A stretch of 53,132 nt of DNA from an uncultured Tenacibaculum sp. (GTDB taxonomy: Bacteria > Bacteroidota > Bacteroidia > Flavobacteriales > Flavobacteriaceae): positions 1-53,132 of the forward strand of contig CANMCD010000022.1 of NCBI GenBank assembly GCA_947496185.1, written 5' to 3'. Below are positions 1 through 9,547 of this stretch, piece after piece. Both the position numbers and the translations under genes were made by a program. Position 1 is the stretch's first letter; each line of letters begins with the position of its first letter. A model generated the notes under the pieces. The model did not search any database and was not told the origin of the DNA. It saw nothing but the letters and a program-made list of their open reading frames with translations.

Positions 1-228
1 TCGGCTAATTTTTTATTCAACGAACGGTTTAGAGCAGGAGTAGCATGGAGGTGGGATGACTCGATAAGTGCTTTGCTGGGCTTTCAAGTAAATAGGGCCT
101 TTCAGATAGGGTATGCTTATGATTTAACCACCTCAAATTATACTAATTACACCTCAGGATCACATGAGATACTGTTGCGTTATGAACTTGCTAGCGGTCA
201 AACGATGAAATCACCAAGATTCTTTTAA
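1..228 (+). CDS. PorP/SprF family type IX secretion membrane protein, C-terminal end only
   Basis: The first 75 codons in frame 1 are open from the window edge to a TAA at 226-228. The translation (NFLFNERFRAGVAWRW, then LLGFQVNRAFQIGYAYDLTTS, then SGSHEILLRYEL) is the typical end of PorP/SprF proteins: final outer-membrane beta-strands with the GYAYD and SHEI(M/L)LRYEL signatures. These proteins help T9SS and gliding-adhesin secretion in Bacteroidota. The next gene, a PorE-like OmpA protein, begins about 18 bases downstream, which is the usual pairing for this family. The start lies off the left edge. Confidence 0.85.
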   Translation, partial: SANFLFNERFRAGVAWRWDDSISALLGFQVNRAFQIGYAYDLTTSNYTNYTSGSHEILLRYELASGQTMKSPRFF

Positions 229-246
229 TTGAAAAAACTAACGTAT

Positions 247-2151
247 ATGAAACGAATAATATTGCTCTTTTTTCTGCTATTCAATATAGTATTACAAGGA
301 CAACGAAAATATGCCGCGGATAGGTATTTTAAAGAATTTGCGTATAAGAAATCAGCTGCGCTTTATAAACGTTTGTATGATAAAGGCGATACATCATATT
401 TAGTACTAAGTAGGTTAGGAGACTCTTATTATTATACAGCTTCTTATGAAAAAGCAGAAGAGGTTTATGAAGAACTCACGACTATATATAAGGGAACAAT
501 CACCTCAGAACATCTGTTTAAATATGCACAAGTATTAAAAATTAATGGGAAGGTTAAAGATTCTGATACGTGGCTTCTAAAATTAAAGGAAGTTAACAGT
601 AATGATAGTAGGGTATTAGATTTGGTATCTAACAAAGATTATTTTATCACCTATACGAATATGCCCAAAACCTATGTACATATTCACAATATATCTGTTA
701 ACAGCAAGTATTCTGATTTTAGTGGTTTTCTTCGTGAAAATGATTTTTATTTCTGGTCAACTCGTCCCAATGGAAAAAATGACGAATTATACAGCTGGAA
801 CAATCAACCCTATTTGAATATTTATAAGTCAAAACAAATGTCAACGGATGAAGCTGAAGCTGTTGATGTGGATGATACAGAAAAAGTGGTTTCTATAAAT
901 AGTAAATACCACGATTCGAATTTGGTGATTACCAAAGATGGAGAAACGGCATACTTTACCAGAGCCAATCACAGAAATGGTATGTCAGGTGTTGATAAAC
1001 AAGGAACAGCCCATTTAAAGTTATTAAAAGCTAAAAAATCTCAAGACGGTTGGGGAGATATCAAAGAAGTCCCTTTTAACAATAAATCTTATTCTGTAGG
1101 GCATCCAGCCTTGAGTGCAGATGAAAAGACCTTGTTTTTTGTTTCTGATAAACCTGGAGGTTATGGAGGCACTGATTTGTATAAAGTTAGTATTGAGGAG
1201 AACGGTAGTTTTGGAAAACCTGAAAATTTAGGGCCTAGAATTAATACAGAAGGAAGAGAAATGTTTCCTTTTTTGATCAATGAAAAACTATTTTTTGCCT
1301 CAGATGGGCATATCGGTTTAGGAGCCTTGGATATTTTTGAATCAAAATTAGAAGGAGAAGAATATGGTGACCCTGTAAATTTAGGAAGCCCTGTTAATAG
1401 TTCATTAGATGATTTTGGATTTATTTTGAACAAGGAAGGAACAGCGGGTTATTTTTCCTCTAATAGAAAGGGAGGTAAAGGAGATGACGACATCTATAGC
1501 TTTAAGATATATCACTGTAAAGGAGGTATTAACGGAATTGTATCAAACACGAGAACAGGAGCTCCGATAGGTAATGTTACCGTACGCCTACTAAACAAAA
1601 AAGGGGAGCCTGTTTCTGAACAAAAAACACAAGAAGACGGAAGTTATGCTTTTGCAGAGGTAGATTGTGAAAAAGATTTTATAGTGGTTGCTTCAAAGGA
1701 TGATTATAAGTCAGCTCAGAATAATCTAACAATGGCAGATATAGACAAAGAAAAACTACAAAGTAACTTAACCATAGAGCCTTTAATTATTGAAAGTCAA
1801 ATTGTCATTAATCCTATTTTCTTTGATTATAATTCATATCAAGTGCGAGAAGATGCTACTTATGAGTTAGAAAATGTGGTGAGTGTTATGAACAGTCATC
1901 AAAATATGATTATAAAAATAGAATCTCATACAGACAATAGAGGATCTGATAAGTATAACAAAAAATTATCTGATCAAAGAGCCAAGGCTACTAAAGACTA
2001 TATCATCTCAAGAGGCATTGCTCCTAATAGAATAGAAAGTGCCAAAGGATATGGAGAGTCACAACCCGTAAAGGACTGCTCGAAACAAAAGTGTACAGAG
2101 ACTGACCATCAAGAAAATAGAAGATCTTATTTTTACATTGTAAAAAAATAA
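247..2151 (+). CDS. PorE-like OmpA-family lipoprotein or periplasmic anchor with TPR, propeller and CRD domains
   Basis: The architecture in order is: signal peptide (MKRIILLFFLLFNIVLQGQ), TPR-like helices (about residues 20-110), a PD40/WD40-type propeller with repeats such as ADEKTLFFVSDKPGGYGGTD and YFSSNRKGGKGDDDIYS (about 160-425), a carboxypeptidase-regulatory beta-sandwich (about 430-500) and a C-terminal OmpA peptidoglycan-binding domain with the SHTDNRG and LSDQRA motifs. This is the domain order of PorE of the type IX secretion system; many Bacteroidota carry several such proteins paired with PorP/SprF, as here. It probably ties the outer-membrane partner to peptidoglycan. The frame also has a TTG at 229, but the ATG at 247 directly precedes a good signal peptide and was preferred. 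It may serve a dedicated adhesin rather than the core T9SS. Confidence 0.85.
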   Translation: MKRIILLFFLLFNIVLQGQRKYAADRYFKEFAYKKSAALYKRLYDKGDTSYLVLSRLGDSYYYTASYEKAEEVYEELTTIYKGTITSEHLFKYAQVLKINGKVKDSDTWLLKLKEVNSNDSRVLDLVSNKDYFITYTNMPKTYVHIHNISVNSKYSDFSGFLRENDFYFWSTRPNGKNDELYSWNNQPYLNIYKSKQMSTDEAEAVDVDDTEKVVSINSKYHDSNLVITKDGETAYFTRANHRNGMSGVDKQGTAHLKLLKAKKSQDGWGDIKEVPFNNKSYSVGHPALSADEKTLFFVSDKPGGYGGTDLYKVSIEENGSFGKPENLGPRINTEGREMFPFLINEKLFFASDGHIGLGALDIFESKLEGEEYGDPVNLGSPVNSSLDDFGFILNKEGTAGYFSSNRKGGKGDDDIYSFKIYHCKGGINGIVSNTRTGAPIGNVTVRLLNKKGEPVSEQKTQEDGSYAFAEVDCEKDFIVVASKDDYKSAQNNLTMADIDKEKLQSNLTIEPLIIESQIVINPIFFDYNSYQVREDATYELENVVSVMNSHQNMIIKIESHTDNRGSDKYNKKLSDQRAKATKDYIISRGIAPNRIESAKGYGESQPVKDCSKQKCTETDHQENRRSYFYIVKK

Positions 2152-2161
2152 GAATTGAACA

Positions 2162-3655
2162 CTAGATTATAAATTCTTGTAGTACATCAGCTATTTTTCT
2201 ATTATCAGATAATTGAGGAATTTTATTCTGCCCCCCAAATTTACCTATAGATTTCATATATTCATGAAACCCTCCTTTTTTAACCTTACGGATGATTAAA
2301 GGACGTAATATATTTCCTTCAATCAAATCTTTATAATAAGTATTCTGGGTTTGCATCAAAGCATCAATTTTCAACGCCATCTCCTCAAGATCTTCAGGCT
2401 CATCCTCGAATTCAATAAACCACTCGTGATAAGGCAATCCTTTCTTAGGCGTAACTTGTGGTGCAACGGTAAATTCACTAACATTAACTGCTGTACCTAT
2501 AAGTACCTCTTTTAATGCTTTTTCAACTTCTTTACCAATTACGTGTTCACCAAAAGCAGATATGAAATGTTTGATTCTACCAGTAACTTTAACTCTATGA
2601 GGGCGTAAAGTAGTAAACTCAACAGTATCTCCAATATTATATCCCCACAAACCTGCAGAAGTGTTTAGAATAATTACATAATTCACGCCTAATTGTACAT
2701 CTTTTAAAGAAATTCTTGTTGGATTATCTTTAAAGAACTCATCTGCCGGTATAAACTCATAAAAAATACCTGAATTTAACTGTAATAACATTCCTTTTTC
2801 AGTTTGAGAGTCTTGATAAGCGATAAACCCTTCCGAAGCAGGATACAACTCCACATAGTCTATTTTCTTTCCTATTAACGCTTCAAATTTATTCTTATAG
2901 GGTTCAAAATTTACCCCTCCGTAAACAAAGAAATTGAAATTAGGAAAGATTTCTGAAATTGTTTTCCCTGTTTTGGCTATTAACTTTTCAAAATACATCT
3001 GTACCCAAGAAGGAATTCCACTAATTACCGTCATATTCTCTGGCAAGGTTTCCTCGACGACTTTATCTACCTTTGCCTCCCAATCTTCCATACAGTTCGT
3101 TTCCCAACTTGGCAATCTATTTTTAAGTAAATAATTAGGCACATAGTGTGCCGCTATACCACTTAACCGACCTATCTTAACACCATTTCTTTCGTCCAAC
3201 ACAGGGCTTCCTTGTAAAAAAATCATTTTTCCGTCTACAAAGCTAGCGTCCTTCGTTTCTGAAATATAGAACAACAATGAATCTCTTGCTGCTTTTATAT
3301 GTGTTGGCATTGATTCTTTGGTAATTGGAATATATTTTGCTCCAGAAGTAGTACCTGACGTTTTCGCAAAATAAAGAGGTTTTCCTTTCCACAAAACATT
3401 TTCTTCTCCAGCCACTACCCTATCAACATACTTTTTCAAGCCTTCATAATCATTTATAGGTACTCTTTTTTTATAATCTTCATAATGCTGTATCGCACTA
3501 AAATCATGGTCTTTTCCAAAAGAAGTGTTTGTGGCTTTTTTTATTAAATATTTAAAAACTTTTTCTTGCGTTTTGTATGGGTTATTTGCCCATTTGTATA
3601 CGCTTTTTTTAACTTGTTTTGCAAATAAGATTGCTATCTTAGATTTAATACTCAT
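2162..3655 (-). CDS. GH3 auxin-responsive promoter family protein (acyl-acid amido synthetase-like)
   Basis: The 497-residue protein matches the bacterial GH3 family, members of the ANL adenylating superfamily that in plants join amino acids to acyl acids. The adenylate-binding P-loop-like stretch KTSGTTSGAKYIPIT is near residue 93, ELYPASEG lies mid-protein, and a C-terminal domain runs to the end. The family is common in Bacteroidota, but its substrate there is not known. The gene starts one base after the stop codon of the upstream M23 peptidase gene on the same strand, so the two are almost certainly co-transcribed. It meets the OmpA gene tail to tail with only about 10 bases between. Confidence 0.85.
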   Translation of the reverse strand: MSIKSKIAILFAKQVKKSVYKWANNPYKTQEKVFKYLIKKATNTSFGKDHDFSAIQHYEDYKKRVPINDYEGLKKYVDRVVAGEENVLWKGKPLYFAKTSGTTSGAKYIPITKESMPTHIKAARDSLLFYISETKDASFVDGKMIFLQGSPVLDERNGVKIGRLSGIAAHYVPNYLLKNRLPSWETNCMEDWEAKVDKVVEETLPENMTVISGIPSWVQMYFEKLIAKTGKTISEIFPNFNFFVYGGVNFEPYKNKFEALIGKKIDYVELYPASEGFIAYQDSQTEKGMLLQLNSGIFYEFIPADEFFKDNPTRISLKDVQLGVNYVIILNTSAGLWGYNIGDTVEFTTLRPHRVKVTGRIKHFISAFGEHVIGKEVEKALKEVLIGTAVNVSEFTVAPQVTPKKGLPYHEWFIEFEDEPEDLEEMALKIDALMQTQNTYYKDLIEGNILRPLIIRKVKKGGFHEYMKSIGKFGGQNKIPQLSDNRKIADVLQEFII

Positions 3656-4540
3656 TTATTGAAAATCTATATAGTTTGTGGGGTTAACAGGATATCCATC
3701 ATTCCATAATTCAAAATGCAAATGAGGCCCTGTAGACAGCTCTCCTGTAGATCCAACATTAGCAATTACTTCTCCTGATTTAACTATTTCTCCTTGTTCT
3801 TTTAATAAGGTTCCATTATGCTTGTATACAGACACATACTGATTGGTATGTTGCAACATAATAACATAGCCTGTTTCTGCTGTCCATTCTGCTAAAATTA
3901 CGGTACCGTCAGCAATCGCCTTAACTGGCGTACCACTTTGGGCAACAATATCAACCGCAAAATGTTTTTCATTTATATTATAAATTTGTGATATATTTCC
4001 CGTTAAGGGAGAGAAAAACACATTTTTAGCTCTTTCTAAAGCTGTATTTGATACGGAATACCTGTCTTCACTTTCGACTTTCTCTCTAAAAATAGAATCT
4101 TGTTTTGTCGGTTTTAATTTTTCTTCATTAAATACCTTTCCACTCGCTATTTGAATAATCGAGTCTGTCCTTTCAGGTTTTATTTCTCCCGTCAATACAA
4201 GCTTAATAGCTCTTGTATAGTTTTCTAATATTCCTAATCTATGTTTTAAAGAGTCCGTTTCATAAATTAAACGCGTAGCTTTCTTTTTGAGGGAAGTCGA
4301 AGAATAACCAGGTATGTATTCTCTTAAAGATGTAAAAGCAATTAATAAGGTTGTTAAAACAATCAATAACACAGAAAATAACCCTCCTAGCACAAATACA
4401 TTTAACCGAGAAAGCTTCAAAGAAAAACGTTCCTGAAAAGTATCTTCATTTAGAATTACCAGTCGATATTTATCCGTTAACTTTTGTTTTAATTTGTTCT
4501 TTTTATCCTTATTAACCACTGCTACAAATTTGGGTTTCAA
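3656..4540 (-). CDS. Membrane-anchored M23 (LytM-type) metallopeptidase
   Basis: A cytoplasmic basic stretch (about 45 residues) is followed by one transmembrane helix (about residues 48-70), a short helical linker and a C-terminal M23 domain. The zinc ligands are visible as HFAVD (H..xD) and HLHFEL (HxH), so the enzyme looks active as a peptidoglycan endopeptidase rather than a degenerate EnvC-like activator. The start is a TTG: no in-frame ATG occurs before the catalytic domain, and an in-frame TAG lies about 39 bases upstream, so the TTG at 4538-4540 is the best candidate. Its stop codon abuts the GH3 start, indicating translational coupling. The family remodels cell wall during growth or division. 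Confidence 0.85.
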   Translation of the reverse strand: MKPKFVAVVNKDKKNKLKQKLTDKYRLVILNEDTFQERFSLKLSRLNVFVLGGLFSVLLIVLTTLLIAFTSLREYIPGYSSTSLKKKATRLIYETDSLKHRLGILENYTRAIKLVLTGEIKPERTDSIIQIASGKVFNEEKLKPTKQDSIFREKVESEDRYSVSNTALERAKNVFFSPLTGNISQIYNINEKHFAVDIVAQSGTPVKAIADGTVILAEWTAETGYVIMLQHTNQYVSVYKHNGTLLKEQGEIVKSGEVIANVGSTGELSTGPHLHFELWNDGYPVNPTNYIDFQ

Positions 4541-4710
4541 ATATACAACTAAAATAATCTTCTTTTTATTGCACTATATTTTTATGTATCGTTACAAAAA
4601 ACAACTACGTTTTTATATTTACTCACCTTAACAATCAAAACTACACTACTAAAAATAAAACAGTTACTACATAAAAACTTTATAAAAAGTACTAGCTTCC
4701 AATAAAAAAA

Positions 4711-4740
4711 GGTGATATGAAAGTAAACTTTCATATCACC
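4711..4740 (-). terminator. Rho-independent terminator of the 4797-5642 lipoprotein gene
   Basis: A perfect 13-bp stem (GGTGATATGAAAG) with a TAAA loop is followed, on the minus strand, by a run of seven T. It lies just downstream of the lipoprotein stop codon. Confidence 0.9.
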
Positions 4741-4796
4741 GTAAATTCTTAAGAAGAAGTACTATAGAAACGTATAATACATTCTTATTTTTCTAC

Positions 4797-5642
4797 TTAT
4801 TTAAACTTAAAAGGTCTTCTAAGTGTAATTTCTTCAGTAGTACCATCAGGCTTTGTAACAACGGCTTTGTTATCACAAGTTCCGTCACCAAAGTCAACAG
4901 AGTACATATCACCATTTCTTCTTGTAACCTCAACAACTCCACTTTCGATATACCTACAAGCATGATTTCTTATCAAATTATCAGTAATCTCAACAGATCT
5001 TGTTTCCCCATCTTTAGTATGCTCCCAGTATCCTGATATAGACACCACATCATCTCTACGAGTACGTGTATCTCCTCCTTCAATTACTTCTTTCACTTTT
5101 TCTCCTTTATTCATTACAACTTCTCCTGATTCCAAAGTAATGGTTAAATCTGAAACTATAGTAACCTGAGGATTTCCATTAGCATTCTCTCTTACTTTAG
5201 AAAATGATTTTTCTCCTTCAAATACGTTACCATTAATCGAAAAATTTTCAAAAGTAACTTTTCTGCTATAGCTCCCCTCTTCTCTCGTATACTCTTTAAT
5301 TATTACTCCTGCTAACACTACAAATCTCCCACATCCTTCTCCATAATCTAAAATCACTCTTTTACCATTAGGAATTTCTTCAACAGTTCTTTCAACACAA
5401 CCTGGGGGTCTATTCGCCCTATTAGAAGAAGTTTTACCAGCAGTAAATAGGTCATAATCCTCTTCTAATAGATTGTCAATAGATGAAGAAATATCATCTG
5501 CTTCAATAACATTTAGCACCTCTTCTGTTGACATAGAATCATTCACAATTTCTTCATTTTTGTCTGATTCACATGAAGCCATAAACAAAAGGCCAATCAC
5601 AGAAAGGTAACCAAGGTTTCTCCTCACAAATCTTAAAGTCAT
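4797..5642 (-). CDS. Hypothetical lipoprotein
   Basis: The 281-residue protein starts with a lipoprotein signal peptide ending in a lipobox (LLFMASC, Cys about residue 24), followed by an acidic linker rich in Asp and Glu. The rest is predicted beta-rich, with repeated short strand patterns (for example GKRVILDYGEGCG and DMYSVDFGDGTCDNKAVVT), which suggests a surface or periplasmic beta-sandwich or barrel-like fold. No known family was recognised with certainty. It is monocistronic, ends at a strong hairpin terminator and is separated from nadD by 67 bases of AT-rich sequence. Confidence 0.75.
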   Translation of the reverse strand: MTLRFVRRNLGYLSVIGLLFMASCESDKNEEIVNDSMSTEEVLNVIEADDISSSIDNLLEEDYDLFTAGKTSSNRANRPPGCVERTVEEIPNGKRVILDYGEGCGRFVVLAGVIIKEYTREEGSYSRKVTFENFSINGNVFEGEKSFSKVRENANGNPQVTIVSDLTITLESGEVVMNKGEKVKEVIEGGDTRTRRDDVVSISGYWEHTKDGETRSVEITDNLIRNHACRYIESGVVEVTRRNGDMYSVDFGDGTCDNKAVVTKPDGTTEEITLRRPFKFK

Positions 5643-5709
5643 AATTTCTAATTTTTAAAAGTTAATTAGCTATTAGACTAAAAAAGTTTAAAAAGGTTTA
5701 ATTTATTTT

Positions 5710-6297
5710 TTATTTTTTATAAAAATTCATCTCATCTATTAACGCCCACACATTTTCAGAAAGCAAAGGTCGTACTACTTTTCCTTCGCTAATACCCGTA
5801 CGAATCATCGTAGATGATACTTCTATTATAGGTGCATTTACCCTATGAATTTTAGGATGATTATCAAACCTAGTTTCAACAATTCCTTCTGATATTCTAG
5901 GATAAACATATACATTATAATCTTCTAAAATAGCCTCAAAATTTTTCCATTTGTGAAAACTTTTAAGGTTATCTTCTCCCATAATGATACTAAAATTTTT
6001 GTTAGAATACTTTTCAGAAATATGAGCTAGGGTATTGATCGTATAATTTGGCTGAGGAAGTTTAAATTCAATATCTGAAGGTCTTATCTTATCATAAGAT
6101 GCTGTAGCCAAATACACCATTTCTAAACGATGATGATTATCAAGCAATGATTTTTTTTTCTTAAACGGATTGTGAGGTGTCACGACCATCCATATTTCAT
6201 CCAAATCTGAGTTTTCAACCATATGATTTGCTATGATTAAATGCCCTACATGGATGGGGTTGAACGTCCCAAAATACAATCCGATTTTTTTATTCAT
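5710..6297 (-). CDS. nadD: Nicotinate-nucleotide adenylyltransferase
   Basis: The enzyme adenylates nicotinate mononucleotide to deamido-NAD in NAD biosynthesis. The nucleotidyltransferase signature GLYFGTFNPIHVGHLIIA (HxGH form) is at the N-terminus and the C-terminal nucleotide motif EVSSTMIRTGISEG fits ISSTxIR. Its 195 residues are the normal length. It is the last gene of a minus-strand cluster yicC, gmk, nadD with gaps of only 6 and 23 bases, a gene order common in Flavobacteriia. Confidence 0.95.
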   Translation of the reverse strand: MNKKIGLYFGTFNPIHVGHLIIANHMVENSDLDEIWMVVTPHNPFKKKKSLLDNHHRLEMVYLATASYDKIRPSDIEFKLPQPNYTINTLAHISEKYSNKNFSIIMGEDNLKSFHKWKNFEAILEDYNVYVYPRISEGIVETRFDNHPKIHRVNAPIIEVSSTMIRTGISEGKVVRPLLSENVWALIDEMNFYKK

Positions 6298-6320
6298 AAG
6301 TAACTATTAATTTATAAAAA

Positions 6321-6920
6321 CTACTTTTTACATTCTTGGTTTATTCCTAAATATTCATCTACCATCGCTTCCACTTCTTTTAAGGCTACCTCCAAATCAT
6401 AATTTTTAATCGTCTTATCAAACATCGATGCTGTAGCCAATTCAATAGGTGCTTTAGCAATTCTTGCAGCTATCTTTTCATCACTCTCCTCCCCTCGTTT
6501 CTTCAACCGCTTTAGAAGTTCATTAATATCTGGTGGTTTTACAAATACTGCTAGGGTCTCTTCAGGAAACTTTTCTTTAATACGCAAACCGCCTCTTACA
6601 TCGATATCAAAAATAACATGTTTTTCTTCTGCCCAGATTCTTTCCACCTCAGATTTTAAGGTACCATAAAAATTGTCTCGATAAACTTCTTCCCACTCTA
6701 AAAACTCATCATTTTTAATTTTTTGTTTAAAATCTTCCAACGATATAAAATAGTAATCTTCTCCGTTCTTCTCATTACTTCTTGGAGCACGTGAAGTTGC
6801 TGAAATAGAAAATGCTAAATTAAATCTTTCTTGTTTCAATAAATGACGAACAATGGTTGTTTTACCTGATCCTGAAGGGGCTGAGAATACAAATAACTTC
6901 CCTTGAAATTTTTTGGCCAT
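6321..6920 (-). CDS. gmk: Guanylate kinase
   Basis: The enzyme phosphorylates GMP to GDP with ATP. The P-loop FSAPSGSGKTTIVRHL is at residues 11-26, followed by the GMP-binding region SATSRAPRSNEKNGEDYYF and FLEWEEVYRDNFYGTLK, and the IFDIDVRGG strand. The length of 199 residues is standard. It sits between yicC (6-base gap) and nadD (23-base gap) in one transcription unit. Confidence 0.96.
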   Translation of the reverse strand: MAKKFQGKLFVFSAPSGSGKTTIVRHLLKQERFNLAFSISATSRAPRSNEKNGEDYYFISLEDFKQKIKNDEFLEWEEVYRDNFYGTLKSEVERIWAEEKHVIFDIDVRGGLRIKEKFPEETLAVFVKPPDINELLKRLKKRGEESDEKIAARIAKAPIELATASMFDKTIKNYDLEVALKEVEAMVDEYLGINQECKK

Positions 6921-6926
6921 TCTGTA

Positions 6927-7793
6927 TTATAGTATATTTAGTATTTGTTCTTTAATTTTTTCTAATTCGTCTTTCATTTGGATAACTAATTTTTGCAAAG
7001 GTGCAAAATTAGCTTTAGACCCCATGGTATTAATTTCCCTACCAATTTCTTGTACTATGAATCCTAATTTCTTTCCGTTTGAATCAGGTGTAGCAAGTTG
7101 TTCTAAAAAATAATCTAAATGATTTGAAAGACGTACCTTTTCTTCATTAATATCTAATTTTTCAAGATAATAAATCAATTCTTGTTCAAATCGATTTTCA
7201 TCAACCTCAACTTTGAGATCACTCAACGCTTTTAGTAACCTTTCTTTTACATGCGAAATCCTTTCACCATCTATTTTTTTAGCTGCTTCTAAAGCTATTT
7301 TAATATTCTTAATTCTTTCCTTAAAATCTTCTTCTAATAATTTAGCTTCATCTATTCTGTATTGAATAATATCTTGAATTGCACTATCAATACCTACTTG
7401 AATTTCCTTCCACTCAGCTTCATCTAACTCTTCTCGTTCCGTTTTTAGAGCATCTGGCATTTTTATCGCCATATGCAATAATTCTAGGGTTTCATCGGTC
7501 GTAGGTGAGGCTATATTTTTTAACTGATGCATATACTCTCGGACAACACCTTCATTCACAGTTGTATTTGTTTCATCCGCGGTCATCTCTACAAAAATGG
7601 AAAAATCAACTTTACCTCGAACCAAGTTAGTCGCTATATTTTTACGTACTTCTAACTCTTTTTCTTTATAGTAAGGAGGGAAACGGGTATTTATATCTAT
7701 ATTTTTACTATTTAATGACCTAATTTCAATAGTAACTTTTTTAGTTGGCAACTGTAATACAGACTTCCCATACCCTGTCATCGAATGCAACAT
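6927..7793 (-). CDS. yicC: YicC/YloC family endoribonuclease
   Basis: The 288-residue protein begins with MLHSMTGYGK and ends with the conserved EINTMGSKANFAPLQKLVIQMKDELEKIKEQILNI block, both hallmarks of the YicC family. In E. coli YicC was shown to be an endoribonuclease that affects small-RNA stability. It is first in the yicC-gmk-nadD unit, 31 bases downstream of the DMT transporter gene on the same strand. Confidence 0.93.
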   Translation of the reverse strand: MLHSMTGYGKSVLQLPTKKVTIEIRSLNSKNIDINTRFPPYYKEKELEVRKNIATNLVRGKVDFSIFVEMTADETNTTVNEGVVREYMHQLKNIASPTTDETLELLHMAIKMPDALKTEREELDEAEWKEIQVGIDSAIQDIIQYRIDEAKLLEEDFKERIKNIKIALEAAKKIDGERISHVKERLLKALSDLKVEVDENRFEQELIYYLEKLDINEEKVRLSNHLDYFLEQLATPDSNGKKLGFIVQEIGREINTMGSKANFAPLQKLVIQMKDELEKIKEQILNIL

Positions 7794-7824
7794 ACTCTCA
7801 AATTTATGATCCGTAAAGATACAT

Positions 7825-8724
7825 TTATTTATTGGTTGGAGAAGGAGTTTGCTTAGAAACTAAAAACACCCCTAAAAAGATCAAAAGTGTCGCTAAAATC
7901 TTTACCGTATTCAACGTATCACTTCCTACCAACAAAGCATATAATGAAGCTATTACAGGCTGCAAGTAAATAAAAACACTTACCGTTGTTGGCTTTAATT
8001 TTGACAAGGCATATAGGTTAAATAAATACGTGATACAACTGGCAAAAACAATTACATAAAGTACACTCATATAAATTGAAAAAGGCATTGTTTGCCACTG
8101 CACTTCTTGTAATTCGAAAATTCCAAAAGGCAACACTTGAATCAACCCAAATAAATACAACCATTTAATAAAGACTATTGGATTGTACTTTTGAATAACC
8201 CCTTTAACAACAACCAAATACAAACCATAAGAGGCCGCATTAACAAAGACTAGGAAATTACCCAACATCATATTACTAGCATCTGCTCCACCGCTATTCC
8301 CATAAACAATCAAAATTATTGTACCTACCATCCCTACAATTACCCCGATTATTTTTCGCAAGAACAAACGTTCTTTCAACAAAATAGCTGCAAAAATAAG
8401 CACCAAAATCGGCGTAGTAACCATTACTACTGAGGCACTAATAGGTGTGGTATAACTTAATCCTTTAAAAAAAGTAAGCATGTTCAATGCGATACCAAAA
8501 AATGACGCTTTAAAAATAAGCTTCAGATCATTTTTTTCAATTTTTTCTTTTGCCAAAAAACATCCTAAAAGCCAAAAAATAAGTGTTGCTCCAGCTACTC
8601 GTAATACAATAAAACCAAACGGTTTGATATAAGCTGGCATAACTTCTTTTGCTACTGTATAATTAATCCCGTAAATGATGGTTGCAATCAATGCTGCCAT
8701 CAAAGCTAATACTCTAGTATTCAT
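7825..8724 (-). CDS. EamA/DMT-superfamily transporter
   Basis: The 299-residue protein has ten predicted membrane helices arranged as two EamA repeats (about residues 5-140 and 155-290), with the N-terminal INYTVAKEVMPAYIKPF and the SASVVMVTTPILVLIFAAILLKE motif of the family. DMT transporters move metabolites such as amino acids or purines across the inner membrane; the substrate cannot be read from sequence. It precedes yicC on the same strand with 31 bases between, so it may be co-transcribed. Confidence 0.9.
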   Translation of the reverse strand: MNTRVLALMAALIATIIYGINYTVAKEVMPAYIKPFGFIVLRVAGATLIFWLLGCFLAKEKIEKNDLKLIFKASFFGIALNMLTFFKGLSYTTPISASVVMVTTPILVLIFAAILLKERLFLRKIIGVIVGMVGTIILIVYGNSGGADASNMMLGNFLVFVNAASYGLYLVVVKGVIQKYNPIVFIKWLYLFGLIQVLPFGIFELQEVQWQTMPFSIYMSVLYVIVFASCITYLFNLYALSKLKPTTVSVFIYLQPVIASLYALLVGSDTLNTVKILATLLIFLGVFLVSKQTPSPTNK

Positions 8725-8891
8725 CCCCTCTACTAACTATTAATTTAATCCAAATTACACATTAAAAACCACATAAACTTTAAAATAATATTTTCTAAAA
8801 CCTATTAACAAAATTCTAACATATGATTCAAATGTAGGGTACAAAGATGCACAATATCCCCTAATCAATCTTCGTTTTTAAAACTAAAAAA

Positions 8892-8915
8892 CCGTCTAAA
8901 AATATTTTTAGACGG
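8892..8915 (-). terminator. Rho-independent terminator downstream of the LysM/BON gene
   Basis: A self-complementary stem, CCGTCTAAAAATATTTTTAGACGG, is followed by TTTTTTAG on the minus strand. It lies 50 bases past the stop codon of the 8967-9437 gene. Confidence 0.85.
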
Positions 8916-8966
8916 CTTCAAATTAACTGTTCAATTAAACTTTTGTGTTTAATTGGTATAATTCTT

Positions 8967-9437
8967 TTAATCCAACAATGGCGGTATCCTTAATACTTGT
9001 CCTGGATAAATTTTATCAGGATGCGAAAGCATCGGTTTGTTCGCTTCAAAAATAACAGGGTATTTCATTGCGTCTCCGTAGAATTCTTTAGCAATCTTAC
9101 TTAAGCTATCACCTCCTACTACCGTATGAAATCTTGCCATTTCCTCTTCTTTGATTTCTTCAACTTCTGCAACAGTCAAATTATCTTCTACTGTAGCAAT
9201 TCCTTCTGTATTTCCAACCACTAACACCACCTTTTCTTTAGTAGCCAAATCAGAAGCCTCTCCTTGTACTGTTGCTTTATCATCATTAACATTGATCGAT
9301 AAGTTTGAAACAGTAAGTCCCAACGTATTGACTGCCGCTACTAATTTTGCTGCTTTTTCAGCAGCTTCTTCTTCTGTCGTTTTTCCAATTCCGAATACTT
9401 TCGCTCCGGCATTTTTGATAAATGAAAAAATTCCCAT
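8967..9437 (-). CDS. kbp: LysM/BON domain protein, Kbp (YgaU)-like
   Basis: A BON domain (about residues 30-95) is joined to a C-terminal LysM domain (about 103-154, with FHTVVGGDSLSKIAKEFYGDAMKYPVIFEANKPM and YPGQVLRIPPL). The length of 156 residues and the domain order match E. coli Kbp (YgaU), a cytoplasmic potassium-binding protein. There is no signal peptide, consistent with a cytoplasmic place. It is monocistronic, with a strong terminator behind it. A potassium role is inferred from the family. Confidence 0.88.
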   Translation of the reverse strand: MGIFSFIKNAGAKVFGIGKTTEEEAAEKAAKLVAAVNTLGLTVSNLSINVNDDKATVQGEASDLATKEKVVLVVGNTEGIATVEDNLTVAEVEEIKEEEMARFHTVVGGDSLSKIAKEFYGDAMKYPVIFEANKPMLSHPDKIYPGQVLRIPPLLD

Positions 9438-9547
9438 TCTTTTTGATTTTTTATTGATTAATAATCGTTTAACTTCCGCACAAGATACAACTTTAACATG
9501 AATTCCTGCATAGATTTATCAATCAATAATTTAGTTTACAGCATCTT

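Noticed and set aside
229-246. TTG start at 229 for the PorE-like gene
   Set aside because: The ATG at 247 begins a better signal peptide, and the TTG directly abuts the previous stop codon.
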